From: Treponema sp.
GTDB lineage: Bacteria; Spirochaetota; Spirochaetia; Treponematales; Treponemataceae
Direction: 5' to 3'
Assembly: GCA_017940005.1 (NCBI GenBank)
Contig: JAGAZO010000009.1
Coordinates: 124,001-188,000, forward strand
Length of the DNA stretch: 64,000 nt
The first letter of the stretch is position 1, and each line of letters opens with the position of its first letter. The notes below the pieces were generated by a model. It saw only the letters and a program-made list of their open reading frames with translations. It was not told the DNA's origin and did no database searches. Positions 8,592 through 16,754 of this stretch are shown one piece after another. Position numbers and translations under genes: made by a program.

Positions 8592-9635
8592 AATCACATT
8601 CACAATTCCGCCGCAAACAAACGAAAACACAACGATAAACGCAATGTACAGCGCAAAGTTTTTTATGCCGAGCGCAATTTTGAGCGCGCCCAAGTTGGTG
8701 ATTTTTGTCGCAGGACCAGTAATCATAAATGCCGCCGCGCTGCCCGCGCTCATACCGTCTGCAAGCCATTGAATGAGCAACGGAATCGTGCCGCCTCCGC
8801 ACACGTATAACGGAACGCCCACTGTTGCCGCCATGAGAATGCCAAACGCTTCGTTTTTGCCGAACAGTTTTGCCAGCGCTTCCGACGGAACATAGCGTTG
8901 AAACGCGGCGGAAAGCGCAACGCCGAGCAAAAACCACAGTCCCGTCGCCTTGACGTTCCGCGCAATATTTTTGACAAGACGCAAAAGCATATTTGGGTCA
9001 GTGTCGTTGTTGCGCGGCTCATCAAAAGAAGAAAAATCAAAATACGATTTTAGGCGGTCCCGCCGCGTTGCGTCGGGCGCTACGTACGCGGTTCCCTCAC
9101 GGTCAGCCGCTTCCTTCTCTCGCGCGCTCGCACCGCTCGCTTCCTCGTTCAGTCCAGTGGCCGGCTCCGCCGCCGCTCCCATCGCTACCGCACTCTTGCG
9201 ACAGAAGAAAATGCGCACGAGCATTCCTGCCGCAATGCCGCACGCAAAACACGAAACAACGCGCACTGTAAGAATCGCAGGTCCAAGCGCCGCGCTGTAC
9301 ATGATAAGCTGCGGGTTGAGCAAAATGGAACTCATCATAAACGCGGCAAGAAAATCATCTTTTACGCCTTTTTGTGAAAACGCCGCACAAATCGGAATTG
9401 TGCCGTACATGCACAGCGGCGAAGCAACGCCAAGCGCGCTCGCTGCAACAATGCCCACGACAGGCGGAAGCCTTTGCCCAAGCAATTCTGCAAGCGCGTG
9501 AATCTTGTCTTTTGCAAAAACAGAAATGCACGAGCCAAGCACAATGCCTGCAATCCAGTAAGCAAAAATCTGTCGTATCTGAATGTCGAAGTAGTACCAA
9601 AGGTAGATTGCCTCGCGGTGAATTATTTCAGTCAT
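8586..9635 (-). CDS. Permease of the YraQ/UPF0718 (DUF318) family
   Basis: The 349-residue membrane protein has two hydrophobic halves of about four helices. They carry the family's small-residue and proline-rich turns (ASALGVASPLCMYGTIPICAAF near residue 65; VGVPLYVCGGGTIPL near 270). A hydrophilic linker of about 80 residues separates them. Cys residues in both halves (PLCMYG, YVCGGG) fit the family, some members of which are linked to metalloid or thiol handling; the substrate here is unknown. It overlaps the convergent punA end by six bases and lies 20 bases downstream of mgtE, so it may be co-transcribed with it. Confidence 0.85.
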   Translation of the reverse strand: MTEIIHREAIYLWYYFDIQIRQIFAYWIAGIVLGSCISVFAKDKIHALAELLGQRLPPVVGIVAASALGVASPLCMYGTIPICAAFSQKGVKDDFLAAFMMSSILLNPQLIMYSAALGPAILTVRVVSCFACGIAAGMLVRIFFCRKSAVAMGAAAEPATGLNEEASGASAREKEAADREGTAYVAPDATRRDRLKSYFDFSSFDEPRNNDTDPNMLLRLVKNIARNVKATGLWFLLGVALSAAFQRYVPSEALAKLFGKNEAFGILMAATVGVPLYVCGGGTIPLLIQWLADGMSAGSAAAFMITGPATKITNLGALKIALGIKNFALYIAFIVVFSFVCGGIVNVIL

Positions 9636-9655
9636 TGTCTTGCTGCGCTCATTTT

Positions 9656-11029
9656 TTAAAACAGCACCGCTCGCGCAATGCTAAAATATACAAGCAGCGA
9701 GACAGCATCTACAATCGTCGTAATGAACGGGCTTGCCATTACCGCAGGATCAAGCTTCAATTTTTTTGCGCAGAGCGGAAGCGTGCATCCAATGATTTTT
9801 GCCACAAGAACAGTAAGTGCCATCGTCATGCAAACGACGAGCGCAACAAACAGCGTAATATCAGGATTGCGCAAAAGCAGCCTGTCCACAAGCATAATCT
9901 TGCAAAAACAGATAAGCGCAAGCACGCCACCACACATCACCGCTGTTTGAATTTCTTTCCACACAATTTTAGGTAAATCCCTAAAATCAACCTCGCCAAG
10001 AGAAAGCGCACGAATTATGGTAACAGAAGACTGCGAACCAGAGTTGCCGCCAGTATCCATGAGCATCGGTATGAACGCCGTCAACACAACTTGCGCCGCA
10101 AGCGCGCTTTCAAACCCCGTGATAATCATTCCCGTAAAAGTTGCGCTCACCATAAGGAGCATAAGCCATGCAATACGGTGACGAAATAAATCAAACGGTG
10201 TTGAACGCAAATACGTTTTTTCCGACGGCGTCATACCACCCATGATTTCAATGTCTTCCGTTGCCTCATCCTCCATAACTTCAAGCGCGTCGTCAAAAGA
10301 AATAATGCCGACCATCCGATTGTCGCCGTCTACAACAGGCAATGCATAGAAATTATATTTTGAAAGCAGCTTTGAAACTTCTTCTTTATCTTCATGCGTA
10401 TTCACCGTGATGACATTCGGTTTCATCAGCTCGTCGATTTTTATGTCGTCATCTTTTGCAAGCAGCAAATCTTTTACAGAAAGCCTGCCGAGCAGCTGCT
10501 TGTTTTGCGTCACGTAGCATGTGTAAAAAGACTTGTTGTCAAAACCGCTTTTTCTAATCTGCGCAATCGCTTCACCGACAGTCGTTCCAGGACGCAATGC
10601 AATGTATTCTGTCGACATAATCGAGCCGGCAGAATTTTCAGGAAATTGCAACAAATGATTGATTTCTTTACGCATCGTCGGCTTAATTTGTTTCAAGATC
10701 CTGTCGACAACATTTGCGGGCATTTCTTCAACTAAATCTGCTGCATCGTTCGCATACATTTCATCAAGAATTTCTTTAAGCTCCGTATCAGAAAACCCAC
10801 GTATCAAAAATTCTTGAAAAGCATTGTCCATTTCCACAAATACGTCAGCAGCTTTTTCTTTTGCAAGCAATCGGAACAAAACAAAAACCTGCTTTTCATC
10901 AAGCCGTTCAAAAAGCGCTGCAACATCACTCGCTGCCATAGGCGAAACAAGATTTTTTATTGCGGAATATTTTTTTTCTTCAAGAAGTGTTTGAACAGTC
11001 TCTTCAAAAGATGCATTGAATTCTGCCAT
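9656..11029 (-). CDS. mgtE: Magnesium transporter MgtE
   Basis: The 457-residue protein has the MgtE order: a helical N domain (residues 1-130), two CBS domains (about 135-255, with SAGSIMSTEYIAL at the first and MKPNVITVNTHEDKEEV at the second), and five membrane helices at the C terminus. Between the first helices is the pore-lining PMLMDTGGNSGSQSS, which is diagnostic. MgtE is a homodimeric Mg2+ channel gated by Mg2+ bound to the cytosolic domains. AAGGGGAG precedes the ATG. The YraQ-type permease gene follows by 20 bases. Confidence 0.95.
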   Translation of the reverse strand: MAEFNASFEETVQTLLEEKKYSAIKNLVSPMAASDVAALFERLDEKQVFVLFRLLAKEKAADVFVEMDNAFQEFLIRGFSDTELKEILDEMYANDAADLVEEMPANVVDRILKQIKPTMRKEINHLLQFPENSAGSIMSTEYIALRPGTTVGEAIAQIRKSGFDNKSFYTCYVTQNKQLLGRLSVKDLLLAKDDDIKIDELMKPNVITVNTHEDKEEVSKLLSKYNFYALPVVDGDNRMVGIISFDDALEVMEDEATEDIEIMGGMTPSEKTYLRSTPFDLFRHRIAWLMLLMVSATFTGMIITGFESALAAQVVLTAFIPMLMDTGGNSGSQSSVTIIRALSLGEVDFRDLPKIVWKEIQTAVMCGGVLALICFCKIMLVDRLLLRNPDITLFVALVVCMTMALTVLVAKIIGCTLPLCAKKLKLDPAVMASPFITTIVDAVSLLVYFSIARAVLF

Positions 11030-11121
11030 GACGAACTCCCCTTAAAAATTCTTGTAAAAATGCATAGCGTATTTTATCAAAACTTTTCGGCTCTGCAAAG
11101 CACCTACGTATTTTTTATGTA

Positions 11122-11208
11122 GGGGGAACGCCTTCCCCCTGCGGCGCACTTTGGCAGCTTTGCTGCCTCCGTTGCTCCGACACCCCCTTCTCCTAGGGCT
11201 CCGCCCTA
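11122..11208. repeat. Cluster of three short perfect hairpins
   Basis: Three inverted repeats follow each other: GGGGGAA/TTCCCCC (11122-11139), GGCAGC/GCTGCC (11153-11167) and TAGGGC/GCCCTA (11194-11208). The stretch is C-rich, non-coding and unlike its neighbours. It lies directly left of the scrambled MNT/MATE fragments. Confidence 0.55.
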
Positions 11209-11232
11209 AAACCCGCCTGCTGCATGTAGCGG

Positions 11233-11325
11233 CATGCATTCACCACGCTTGACCATTTTACGTATAGACGGCTTTTGCGCTTTACGCTGCCGTCAATCAT
11301 CATGATGATTTTCACCTCTGTCTAC
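11233..11325 (+). repeat. Displaced fragment of the MNT tail joined to the MATE gene start
   Basis: Bases 11233-11250 repeat the sequence found after the MNT gene at 12796-12813. Bases 11251-11325 repeat the first codons of the MATE gene (12969-13043) with about one mismatch. The join lies in the shared GACCATTTT, so the copy looks like a microhomology-mediated deletion of about 150 bases. The gap 11030-11544 holds only this, the hairpins and the pseudogenes below. Confidence 0.8.
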
Positions 11326-11372
11326 CAGCAACATTTCCCCACAAACTCGCCGCTCTGTGCTATACTACCCCT

Positions 11373-11503
11373 ATGGTAAACGGCGAAATCACCACCATTG
11401 CGAACAAGTTTTCGGAAACAAGTCGCTTTTTGAGCGGCGAAAAAAACTCAATTCAATAGAAAAAATCGTCGCAAAAGAGGGGGTGCTTTTGTATGAGCGG
11501 TGA
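11373..11503 (+). pseudogene. Remnant of an MNT-type nucleotidyltransferase gene
   Basis: The first 42 bases match the intact MNT gene at 12480 (MVNGEITTIANKF), and the last 80 match its 3' end. About 190 internal bases, including the GSxxRGD catalytic motif, are deleted and the frame is lost. Its upstream region also duplicates the -10 box (TGTGCTATACT). The 3' end keeps what looks like the ancestral stop, overlapping a HEPN start. Confidence 0.8.
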
Positions 11504-11540
11504 AAATGTCGAAAGCGCAAAGAGCCTGCACGAACTATGA
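11493..11540 (+). pseudogene. Truncated start of a HEPN-type partner gene
   Basis: An ATG overlapping the end of the MNT remnant opens a 15-residue frame (MSGENVESAKSLHEL) that stops at once. MNT and HEPN genes are normally overlapping toxin-antitoxin partners in this order. The overlap is the expected signature, but the HEPN body is gone. HEPN identity is inferred from position only. Confidence 0.4.
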
Positions 11541-11544
11541 AAAC

Positions 11545-12045
11545 TTAACCTTTATTTTCAATCATATTCAACAACTGTTCGTAAAGCCGTTCACTAATAT
11601 GCCGACCTGCATCTCGCAAGATTTCAATAGCCCCTTTAACTTCCTCTTTTGAGATAATTGAATCTTGGTACGCAATTCCTAGAATGCCGATAGTTCCCAT
11701 GGTTTTGATTCCCATTTGGGTTGCAACTTCTCTTCCGCGAACTTCGTCCATCAAAAGCATATCGGCTTTGCCGTTGTCGGAAAGATAAATCGCTTCGCTT
11801 TTACCCAAATCAAGACCTGTGGCACGGCGGAGAAGTGTTACATAACCTTCATCAATTTCTTCCACAACTTTGATATAATTGCATGACTGAACGATTTTTG
11901 ATTCTTCCTGAAAGCGTGGATTTTCGATAAGTTCAGCAAAAACGCCTTTTGGTATCTGAACCGTGTCGAACAGTTTTTCAAACAAATCCAAACGATTGAT
12001 TTTAAGAAGAGAAATTATCGGAGTGGTGTCAGAAATTACTATCAT
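11545..12045 (-). CDS. PIN-domain toxin (DUF3368 family)
   Basis: The 166-residue protein starts MIVISDTTPIISLLKINRLDLF and carries PIN-domain acidic residues: Asp 6, Glu in GKSEAIYLS near 93, and Asp in LLMDEVRGREVA near 108. This matches DUF3368 toxins, Mg2+-dependent RNases of type II toxin-antitoxin pairs. It overlaps the upstream antitoxin gene by four bases (ATGA), so the two are translationally coupled. The catalytic acids are intact, so it is probably functional. Confidence 0.88.
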   Translation of the reverse strand: MIVISDTTPIISLLKINRLDLFEKLFDTVQIPKGVFAELIENPRFQEESKIVQSCNYIKVVEEIDEGYVTLLRRATGLDLGKSEAIYLSDNGKADMLLMDEVRGREVATQMGIKTMGTIGILGIAYQDSIISKEEVKGAIEILRDAGRHISERLYEQLLNMIENKG

Positions 12046-12332
12046 GCTAGAGCTTTCTTTAACCCGCGGAAATTCTGCATGTCCTGTATAACTTCGCCTA
12101 TGTCTATATCAAAATACGGGAAGCCCATCTCATCATATAAATCAATTAAATCCAGCTTTTTTATTCCCAAGATTTCGGCAGCGCGACCGTGCGAAATCAC
12201 ATTTTTATGAATATAAGGATAGAGAAGCAATGCGTTTCGTTTTAGCTCATCGCCAGAGTCAATCACATAATCGTCAGAAAAATAAGTCTGCATTGCTTTT
12301 GGAACTTTTACTTCAACCGTTGCGTATTCCAT
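12042..12332 (-). CDS. UPF0175 family antitoxin
   Basis: The 96-residue protein (MEYATVEVKVPKAMQTYF...) has the small helical UPF0175 layout, with SHGRAAEILGIKKLDLIDLYDEMGFPYFD as the DNA-binding-like segment. UPF0175 proteins are antitoxins paired with DUF3368 PIN toxins, as here. AAGGAGG precedes the ATG, and a -10 box (TATAAT, 12366-12371 on the minus strand, with TG extension) lies upstream. It probably represses its own promoter. Confidence 0.87.
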   Translation of the reverse strand: MEYATVEVKVPKAMQTYFSDDYVIDSGDELKRNALLLYPYIHKNVISHGRAAEILGIKKLDLIDLYDEMGFPYFDIDIGEVIQDMQNFRGLKKALA

Positions 12333-12394
12333 CGCTTGTCCTCCTTTGTCTTGAAATCTGCTTGTATTATATCACAGTTTCTGGCTTTTTGCTT

Positions 12395-12409
12395 TAAGTT
12401 TTAAACTTA
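12395..12409. promoter_or_regulatory. Perfect 15-bp palindrome upstream of the toxin-antitoxin promoter
   Basis: TAAGTTTTAAACTTA is a 7+1+7 inverted repeat, 24 bases upstream of the -10 box (12366-12371) of the antitoxin gene. Its position suits an autoregulatory operator; that is inference. Confidence 0.45.
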
Positions 12410-12479
12410 TTGACACAAAAAATCGCTATCCTCCGCACATTTTCACCACAAAACTGCCGTTCTGTGCTATAATACTCCT

Positions 12480-12815
12480 ATGGTAAACGGCGAAATCACC
12501 ACCATTGCGAACAAGTTCAAGGAATCTCTCAACCCGCTCAGGATTTATCTTTTCGGCTCGTATGCGCGGGGCGACTATAACGCGCAGAGCGACTACGACT
12601 TTTATATCATCGTTCCCGATGAAAATTACGACAACATCGAGCAGACGAACGCCGCCTACTGCTCGCTCATCGGAATGAAGCGCAAGAGCGTGGATATTGT
12701 GGTCGGAAACAAGTCGCTTTTTGATCGACGGAAACATCTCAACTCAATAGAAAAAATCGTGGCAAAAGAGGGAGTGCTTTTGTATGTTGTCAATACATGC
12801 ATTCACCACGCTTGA
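12480..12815 (+). CDS. MNT-type minimal nucleotidyltransferase (orphan antitoxin), chimeric C terminus
   Basis: The 111-residue protein carries the nucleotidyltransferase signature GSYARGDYNAQSDYDFYI (residues 22-39) and a third acid in KSVDIVVG near 76. MNT proteins AMPylate and silence HEPN RNase toxins encoded just downstream. No HEPN gene follows. The last residues (VVNTCIHHA) come from a rearrangement: comparison with the remnant at 11373-11503 shows the ancestral end was LLYER. The -10 box TATAAT (12468-12473, TG-extended) ends six bases before the ATG, with no ribosome site, suggesting a leaderless mRNA. Confidence 0.85.
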   Translation: MVNGEITTIANKFKESLNPLRIYLFGSYARGDYNAQSDYDFYIIVPDENYDNIEQTNAAYCSLIGMKRKSVDIVVGNKSLFDRRKHLNSIEKIVAKEGVLLYVVNTCIHHA

Positions 12816-12846
12816 CCATTTTTATCGCGTGTGCTAGAGTTCCGCC

Positions 12847-12918
12847 ATGATGACCCGTTTCGACTTCTTTAATAAATTTTTCTCAAAGGCAAAAATCTCT
12901 CCTGCTCTTTTCTCTTAA
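12847..12918 (+). CDS. Possible 23-residue small ORF before the MATE gene
   Basis: A short frame (MMTRFDFFNKFFSKAKISPA...) lies 32 bases upstream of the MATE start on the same strand. It could be an upstream or leader peptide, or chance. A TGCTAGAGT -10-like sequence lies just before it. No homologue is recalled. Confidence 0.22.
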   Translation: MMTRFDFFNKFFSKAKISPALFS

Positions 12919-12950
12919 CACAATCTACTGCTCACTGTTTTGGAGATAGT

Positions 12951-14282
12951 ATGACCATTCAACTCTCAGACCATTTTACGTATAGACGGCTTTTGCGCTT
13001 TACGCTGCCGTCAATCATCATGATGATTTTCACCTCTATCTACAGCGTCGTAGACGGTATCTTTGTATCGAACTTTGTAGGCAAGACATCGTTCGCTGCA
13101 AGCAATTTAGTCATGCCGCCGCTCATGCTTTTTGGCTCGCTCGGATTCATGGTGGGAACCGGCGGCAGCGCGTTTGTTGCCGTACTTTTGGGCGAAAAAA
13201 ACAACGCGCGGGCAAACAGCGTTTTCTCGCTTCTCGTGTACGTAACCGCTGCATTAGGCACAGTGATGTGCATCGCCGCATTTTTGCTCATGGGAAAAAT
13301 CGTGCTGTTGCTCGGAGCGCAGGGACAGCTTTTACACGATGCAACGCTGTATGCCCGCATTCTGCTCTGTGCAGGCGTGGCGTTTATTTTACAAAATGCG
13401 TTTCAAACTTTTTTGATTGCCGCAGAAAAGCCGACGATGGGATTGACGCTCACTGTTGCCGCTGGATGTACGAACATTGCGCTCGATGCGCTTTTTATCA
13501 TCGTGTTCAAATGGGGACTTGTTGGCGCGGCAGCAGCGACGGTCATCAGCCAATTAGTTGGCGGCATCATTCCGCTTGTCTACTTTTTGCTGCCAAACAA
13601 GAGTTTGCTGCGGCTTGGAAAAACAACATTCGATATGCGCGCGCTGGTAAAAACAGCAACGAACGGCGCTTCGGAGTTGCTTTCAAACATTGCGATGTCG
13701 TCCGTGAGCATCTTGTACAATTTTCAGTTGATTACCATTGCAGGCGAAAACGGCATCGCTTCGTACGGCGCGCTTATGTATGTGAGCTTCATTTTTGCGG
13801 CAGTGTTTCTCGGCTACGGCATTGGCAGCGCGCCTATTGTGAGCTATCATTATGGAGCGCAGAATACGGCAGAGCTTCGCGGTTTGTTCAAAAAAGACCT
13901 CGTGATTGTCAGCGCATTCAGCGTTGTGCTTGCGGCAGCTGCGTGGTTGCTTGCTACGCCGCTTGCGAAACTCTTTGCACATTATGATGCAGAACTTTTT
14001 GCCATGACACGGCGCGCGTTCACGTTGTATTCGTTCACCTACTTGCTCATGGGCTTCAATATCATCGGTTCGTCTTTTTTTACGGCGCTCAATGACGGGC
14101 TCGTTTCCGCGCTCATATCGTTTTTGCGCGCGCTCGTTTTTCAAGTTGCCGCCGTTTTGATTTTGCCACGCCTTTTGCAAGTAGACGGCATCTGGCTGAG
14201 CGGTGGCGCGGCAGAAATCGCGTCGTGTGTTGTGGTGTTTGCGTGTGTAGTCGCGTGCAGAAAAAAGTACGGATACTGGTAA
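12951..14282 (+). CDS. MATE family efflux transporter
   Basis: The 443-residue protein has twelve hydrophobic segments in two similar halves. The conserved FTLPSIIMMIFTSIYSVVDGIFVSNFVG is at residues 17-44 and GTGGSAFVAVLLGEKN near 68. These fit the multidrug and toxin extrusion family, Na+ or H+ antiporters of organic cations; the substrate is unknown. GGAG lies seven bases before the ATG. A 75-base copy of its 5' end lies at 11251-11325, showing past local duplication. It converges with the cyclophilin-like gene. Confidence 0.92.
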   Translation: MTIQLSDHFTYRRLLRFTLPSIIMMIFTSIYSVVDGIFVSNFVGKTSFAASNLVMPPLMLFGSLGFMVGTGGSAFVAVLLGEKNNARANSVFSLLVYVTAALGTVMCIAAFLLMGKIVLLLGAQGQLLHDATLYARILLCAGVAFILQNAFQTFLIAAEKPTMGLTLTVAAGCTNIALDALFIIVFKWGLVGAAAATVISQLVGGIIPLVYFLLPNKSLLRLGKTTFDMRALVKTATNGASELLSNIAMSSVSILYNFQLITIAGENGIASYGALMYVSFIFAAVFLGYGIGSAPIVSYHYGAQNTAELRGLFKKDLVIVSAFSVVLAAAAWLLATPLAKLFAHYDAELFAMTRRAFTLYSFTYLLMGFNIIGSSFFTALNDGLVSALISFLRALVFQVAAVLILPRLLQVDGIWLSGGAAEIASCVVVFACVVACRKKYGYW

Positions 14283-14318
14283 TTACTAAAGCGGCGTGCG
14301 CTTCAAATTTTTTGCAGG

Positions 14319-14810
14319 CTACTCTGCCAGAGAAAGCACCGCCGTTACGTTGCCCGCGCCAAGAATCCGTTTTAGTTCCGCTTTTGTTACGCCGTCCACT
14401 TTGCCAAGCGGCGTAAAGTTCCACGAGTTTTTATCGTAGTAAATGACAAATCGCTTGCCCAAATACAAAATTATGTCGCCCGCATCTGTGTCGGTCGGCG
14501 TGTCGTTGCGCGGAAGGCTTACTGGCAGCTCCCCCACTTTTTCAAAGTTACCGTAGTCATGCATGTCGATAGTGACCGCCCCTTTTTGCAAAAGCTCCAC
14601 AAGCGCGCGGCTCGACGAATTGTCGTAGAGCGTCGCCGTAAGCGTTGTGCCGTTCACGCGAATATGTAACTTCACAGAAAGCTCCTTGTGTTTTTGCTGT
14701 GCAGCGGAATGAATATTCTTTGTTTGAGCGGCGGCAGTGCTCCCTGCCGCACACGCTACTGCAACACACAGCGCGACACACAAAATCAATGCATGTTTCC
14801 TTGTATTCAT
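14319..14810 (-). CDS. Cyclophilin-like fold lipoprotein
   Basis: Starting at the ATG at 14810 (GAGGTGAAAGG just upstream), the protein begins MNTRKHALILCVALCVAVAC, a lipoprotein signal with Cys 20. The mature part (VKLHIRVNGTTLTATLYDNSSSRALVEL ... DYGNFEKVGELPVSLP ... GDIILYLGKRFVIYYDKNSWNFTPLGKV) matches the small bacterial cyclophilin-like domain. Such proteins frequently occur beside flavodoxin, cupin and aldo/keto reductase genes, as here. No isomerase activity can be claimed. Confidence 0.85.
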   Translation of the reverse strand: MNTRKHALILCVALCVAVACAAGSTAAAQTKNIHSAAQQKHKELSVKLHIRVNGTTLTATLYDNSSSRALVELLQKGAVTIDMHDYGNFEKVGELPVSLPRNDTPTDTDAGDIILYLGKRFVIYYDKNSWNFTPLGKVDGVTKAELKRILGAGNVTAVLSLAE

Positions 14811-14895
14811 CCTTTCACCTCGATGAGTGCACTGCATGACTGCACACGACTTATCAAACTGCACTTATTATACTGCATGCGGTAAATTTTTGCAC

Positions 14896-16022
14896 TTACT
14901 CCATTGACACGCACTCTTTCAAAAGTGAGATAATCGGCAGATGTTGCGGACAGGACGACTCGCACTGACCGCATTCCACACAATCAGACGCTTTGCCGTT
15001 TGTCGCCGTGACAACATGGTAGTACAGTTTGCCGCCGTCCCATCGTTTGCTTCTGTCTTGGTCATTCTTCACTGCAAAAATTTCAGGGATTGGAATGCGC
15101 ACGGGGCAGCCGTCAGTACAGTAGTGGCACGCGGTACAAGCGATGGACTTGTCTTCTTGCAAAGCTTCCTGTGCTTTTCGGATAACGGCCTGCTCGTCTG
15201 CCGTGAGCGGCGCAAAATTTTTCATGTACGAAAGGTTGTCATTCATCTGCGCTATATTCGACATTCCCGAAAGCACGGTAATAACGCCGTCCATGCCCGC
15301 AACATAGCGAATTGCCCACGACGCAAACGATGCGTCAGGATTCGCCGCCTTGAAAATGCGCTGCACTTTGTCAGCAGGATTCGCGAGCGCACCGCCCTTC
15401 ACCGGCTCCATCACCGTAATCGAAACGCCGTGCGCACGCGCAATTTCGTAGCATTCGCGCGACGCTACTCCCGGATTATCCCAATCGGCATAATTGAGCT
15501 GCAGCTGAATAAAATCAACATCTGGGTGCGCAGTTAAAAGTTCTTCCAAAAGCGCGGGGTCTGCATGAAACGAAAAGCCGTAATATCTAATCAGCCCTTT
15601 TTCTTTTTGCGCTTTCACAAAATCCCAGATGTGGTACTCATCGTATTTTTTGTAGTTGTTGCGCTGCAACGCATGAAGCAGATAGTAATCAAAATACCCT
15701 GCTCCAGTACGCTCCAAGCTCGTGTAGAACTGCTGCTGCGCGCTTGCTTCGTCAGGCATTGAAGCCACGCGCACAGTTTTGTGCACAGCGTAAACGAGTC
15801 ACGCGGATAGCGGTCAACAAGCGCCGCCTTTGCCGCTTTCTCTGATTCGCCGTTGTCGTACACATACGCTGTGTCAAAATACGTTCCGCCCGCTGCAATG
15901 AATTTATCTACCATTGCGCTTGTGTGGGGAATGTCAATGCTGCCGTCAGCGTTTTTCGGTAGGCGCATTAAGCCAAAGCCCAGTTTAAAAACATCTTTTC
16001 CGAAATAGTTTGCCATCTTCAT
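14896..16022 (-). pseudogene. Aldo/keto reductase with C-terminal 4Fe-4S domain, frameshifted
   Basis: Two overlapping frames make one protein of about 375 residues. The first (from ATG 16022) runs MKMANYFGKDVFKLGFGLMRLP to TKLCAWLQ; the second resumes at MPDEASAQQQFYTSL and continues through DYYLLHALQRNN to the C terminus. The shift lies near 15758-15763 and one missing base restores the family sequence. The N-terminal part is an AKR barrel (Asp/Tyr in FDTAYVYD). The last 80 residues hold two clusters, CTACHYCTDGCPVRIP and CVECGQCESSCPQ, each able to bind a 4Fe-4S centre. There is no homopolymer at the break, so a true mutation or a sequencing error are both possible. Confidence 0.85.
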
Positions 16023-16062
16023 ACTCCATTTTTATTTATATGCATCGCTGTCGCAAACGCCT

Positions 16063-16593
16063 TTACCGCAACTTGTCGTATTCACTTCTGTCCACCGCTT
16101 CAAGCCAGTCTGTACCAGCCGCTCCGCCGCTTCCGCTTTTTACGCTGATTGACAAGTGCGAAAACCAGCTGTCTTTTGCAGCACCATGCCAGTGCTTTAC
16201 TTCTGGCGGAACGCGCACCACATCGCCCTCGTTAATCGGAAGTGCATCTTGTCCATCAAACTGCACCCAGCCGCGTCCGCCAACGCCAACAAGAATCTGC
16301 GCTTCGCCGTGGTGCACATGCCAGTTGTTCACGCAGCCTGGCTCAAAAGTGACGTTCGCAATGAAAGCGTCCTCGCTGTTGAGCATGGCAAGAAAACTTT
16401 TGCCTGAAAAATACTGCGCAAAGCCGTTGTTGGGCACGCCTGTGGGGAACATCGATTTTTTCGTGTAGTTCTCAATATTCTTTGCTGTGACTGTCGTTTT
16501 TTTCATCTTTTTCGCTCCTGTTGATTTTGTGAACGCCACACCGCCAACTGCCAGCACCGCGACTGCCGCAACAAACATTGCTTTTGTTTTCAT
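16063..16593 (-). CDS. Exported cupin-domain protein
   Basis: From the ATG at 16593 (AGGGAG upstream) the protein has an N-terminal membrane/signal segment (MKTKAMFVAAVAVLAVGGVAF). A single cupin follows: NNWHVHHGEAQILVGVGGRGW supplies His-x-His, Glu and the barrel turn, and PPEVKHWHGA supplies the third metal His. It resembles cupins often annotated as carboxymuconolactone-decarboxylase-associated. It is divergent from the LysR gene and probably under its control. Confidence 0.87.
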   Translation of the reverse strand: MKTKAMFVAAVAVLAVGGVAFTKSTGAKKMKKTTVTAKNIENYTKKSMFPTGVPNNGFAQYFSGKSFLAMLNSEDAFIANVTFEPGCVNNWHVHHGEAQILVGVGGRGWVQFDGQDALPINEGDVVRVPPEVKHWHGAAKDSWFSHLSISVKSGSGGAAGTDWLEAVDRSEYDKLR

Positions 16594-16661
16594 ATGCGCT
16601 CCCTGCAATAAGATTTACTCGCGCGGAGGATTCGCACCGCAACGTTGTCGGTGCTTGTATT

Positions 16662-16716
16662 AGTATAAAGAAACGCAGTGATATTTGTACAATAGAAATT
16701 TTGCAAGGCAGTATGC
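16662..16716. promoter_or_regulatory. Cupin/LysR divergent control region with TTGTACAATAGAA element
   Basis: The region has a minus-strand TATACT (16662-16667) for the cupin and a palindromic TTGTACAA (16685-16692) inside a 33-base element (16685-16717). About 28 of those 33 bases recur at 19789-19821. A divergent promoter next to a LysR gene is the usual place for LysR binding, so the element is a candidate operator. Confidence 0.45.
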
Positions 16717-16754
16717 AACTAGCGCATTTTGAACATTCATGCTATACTCGCTTC

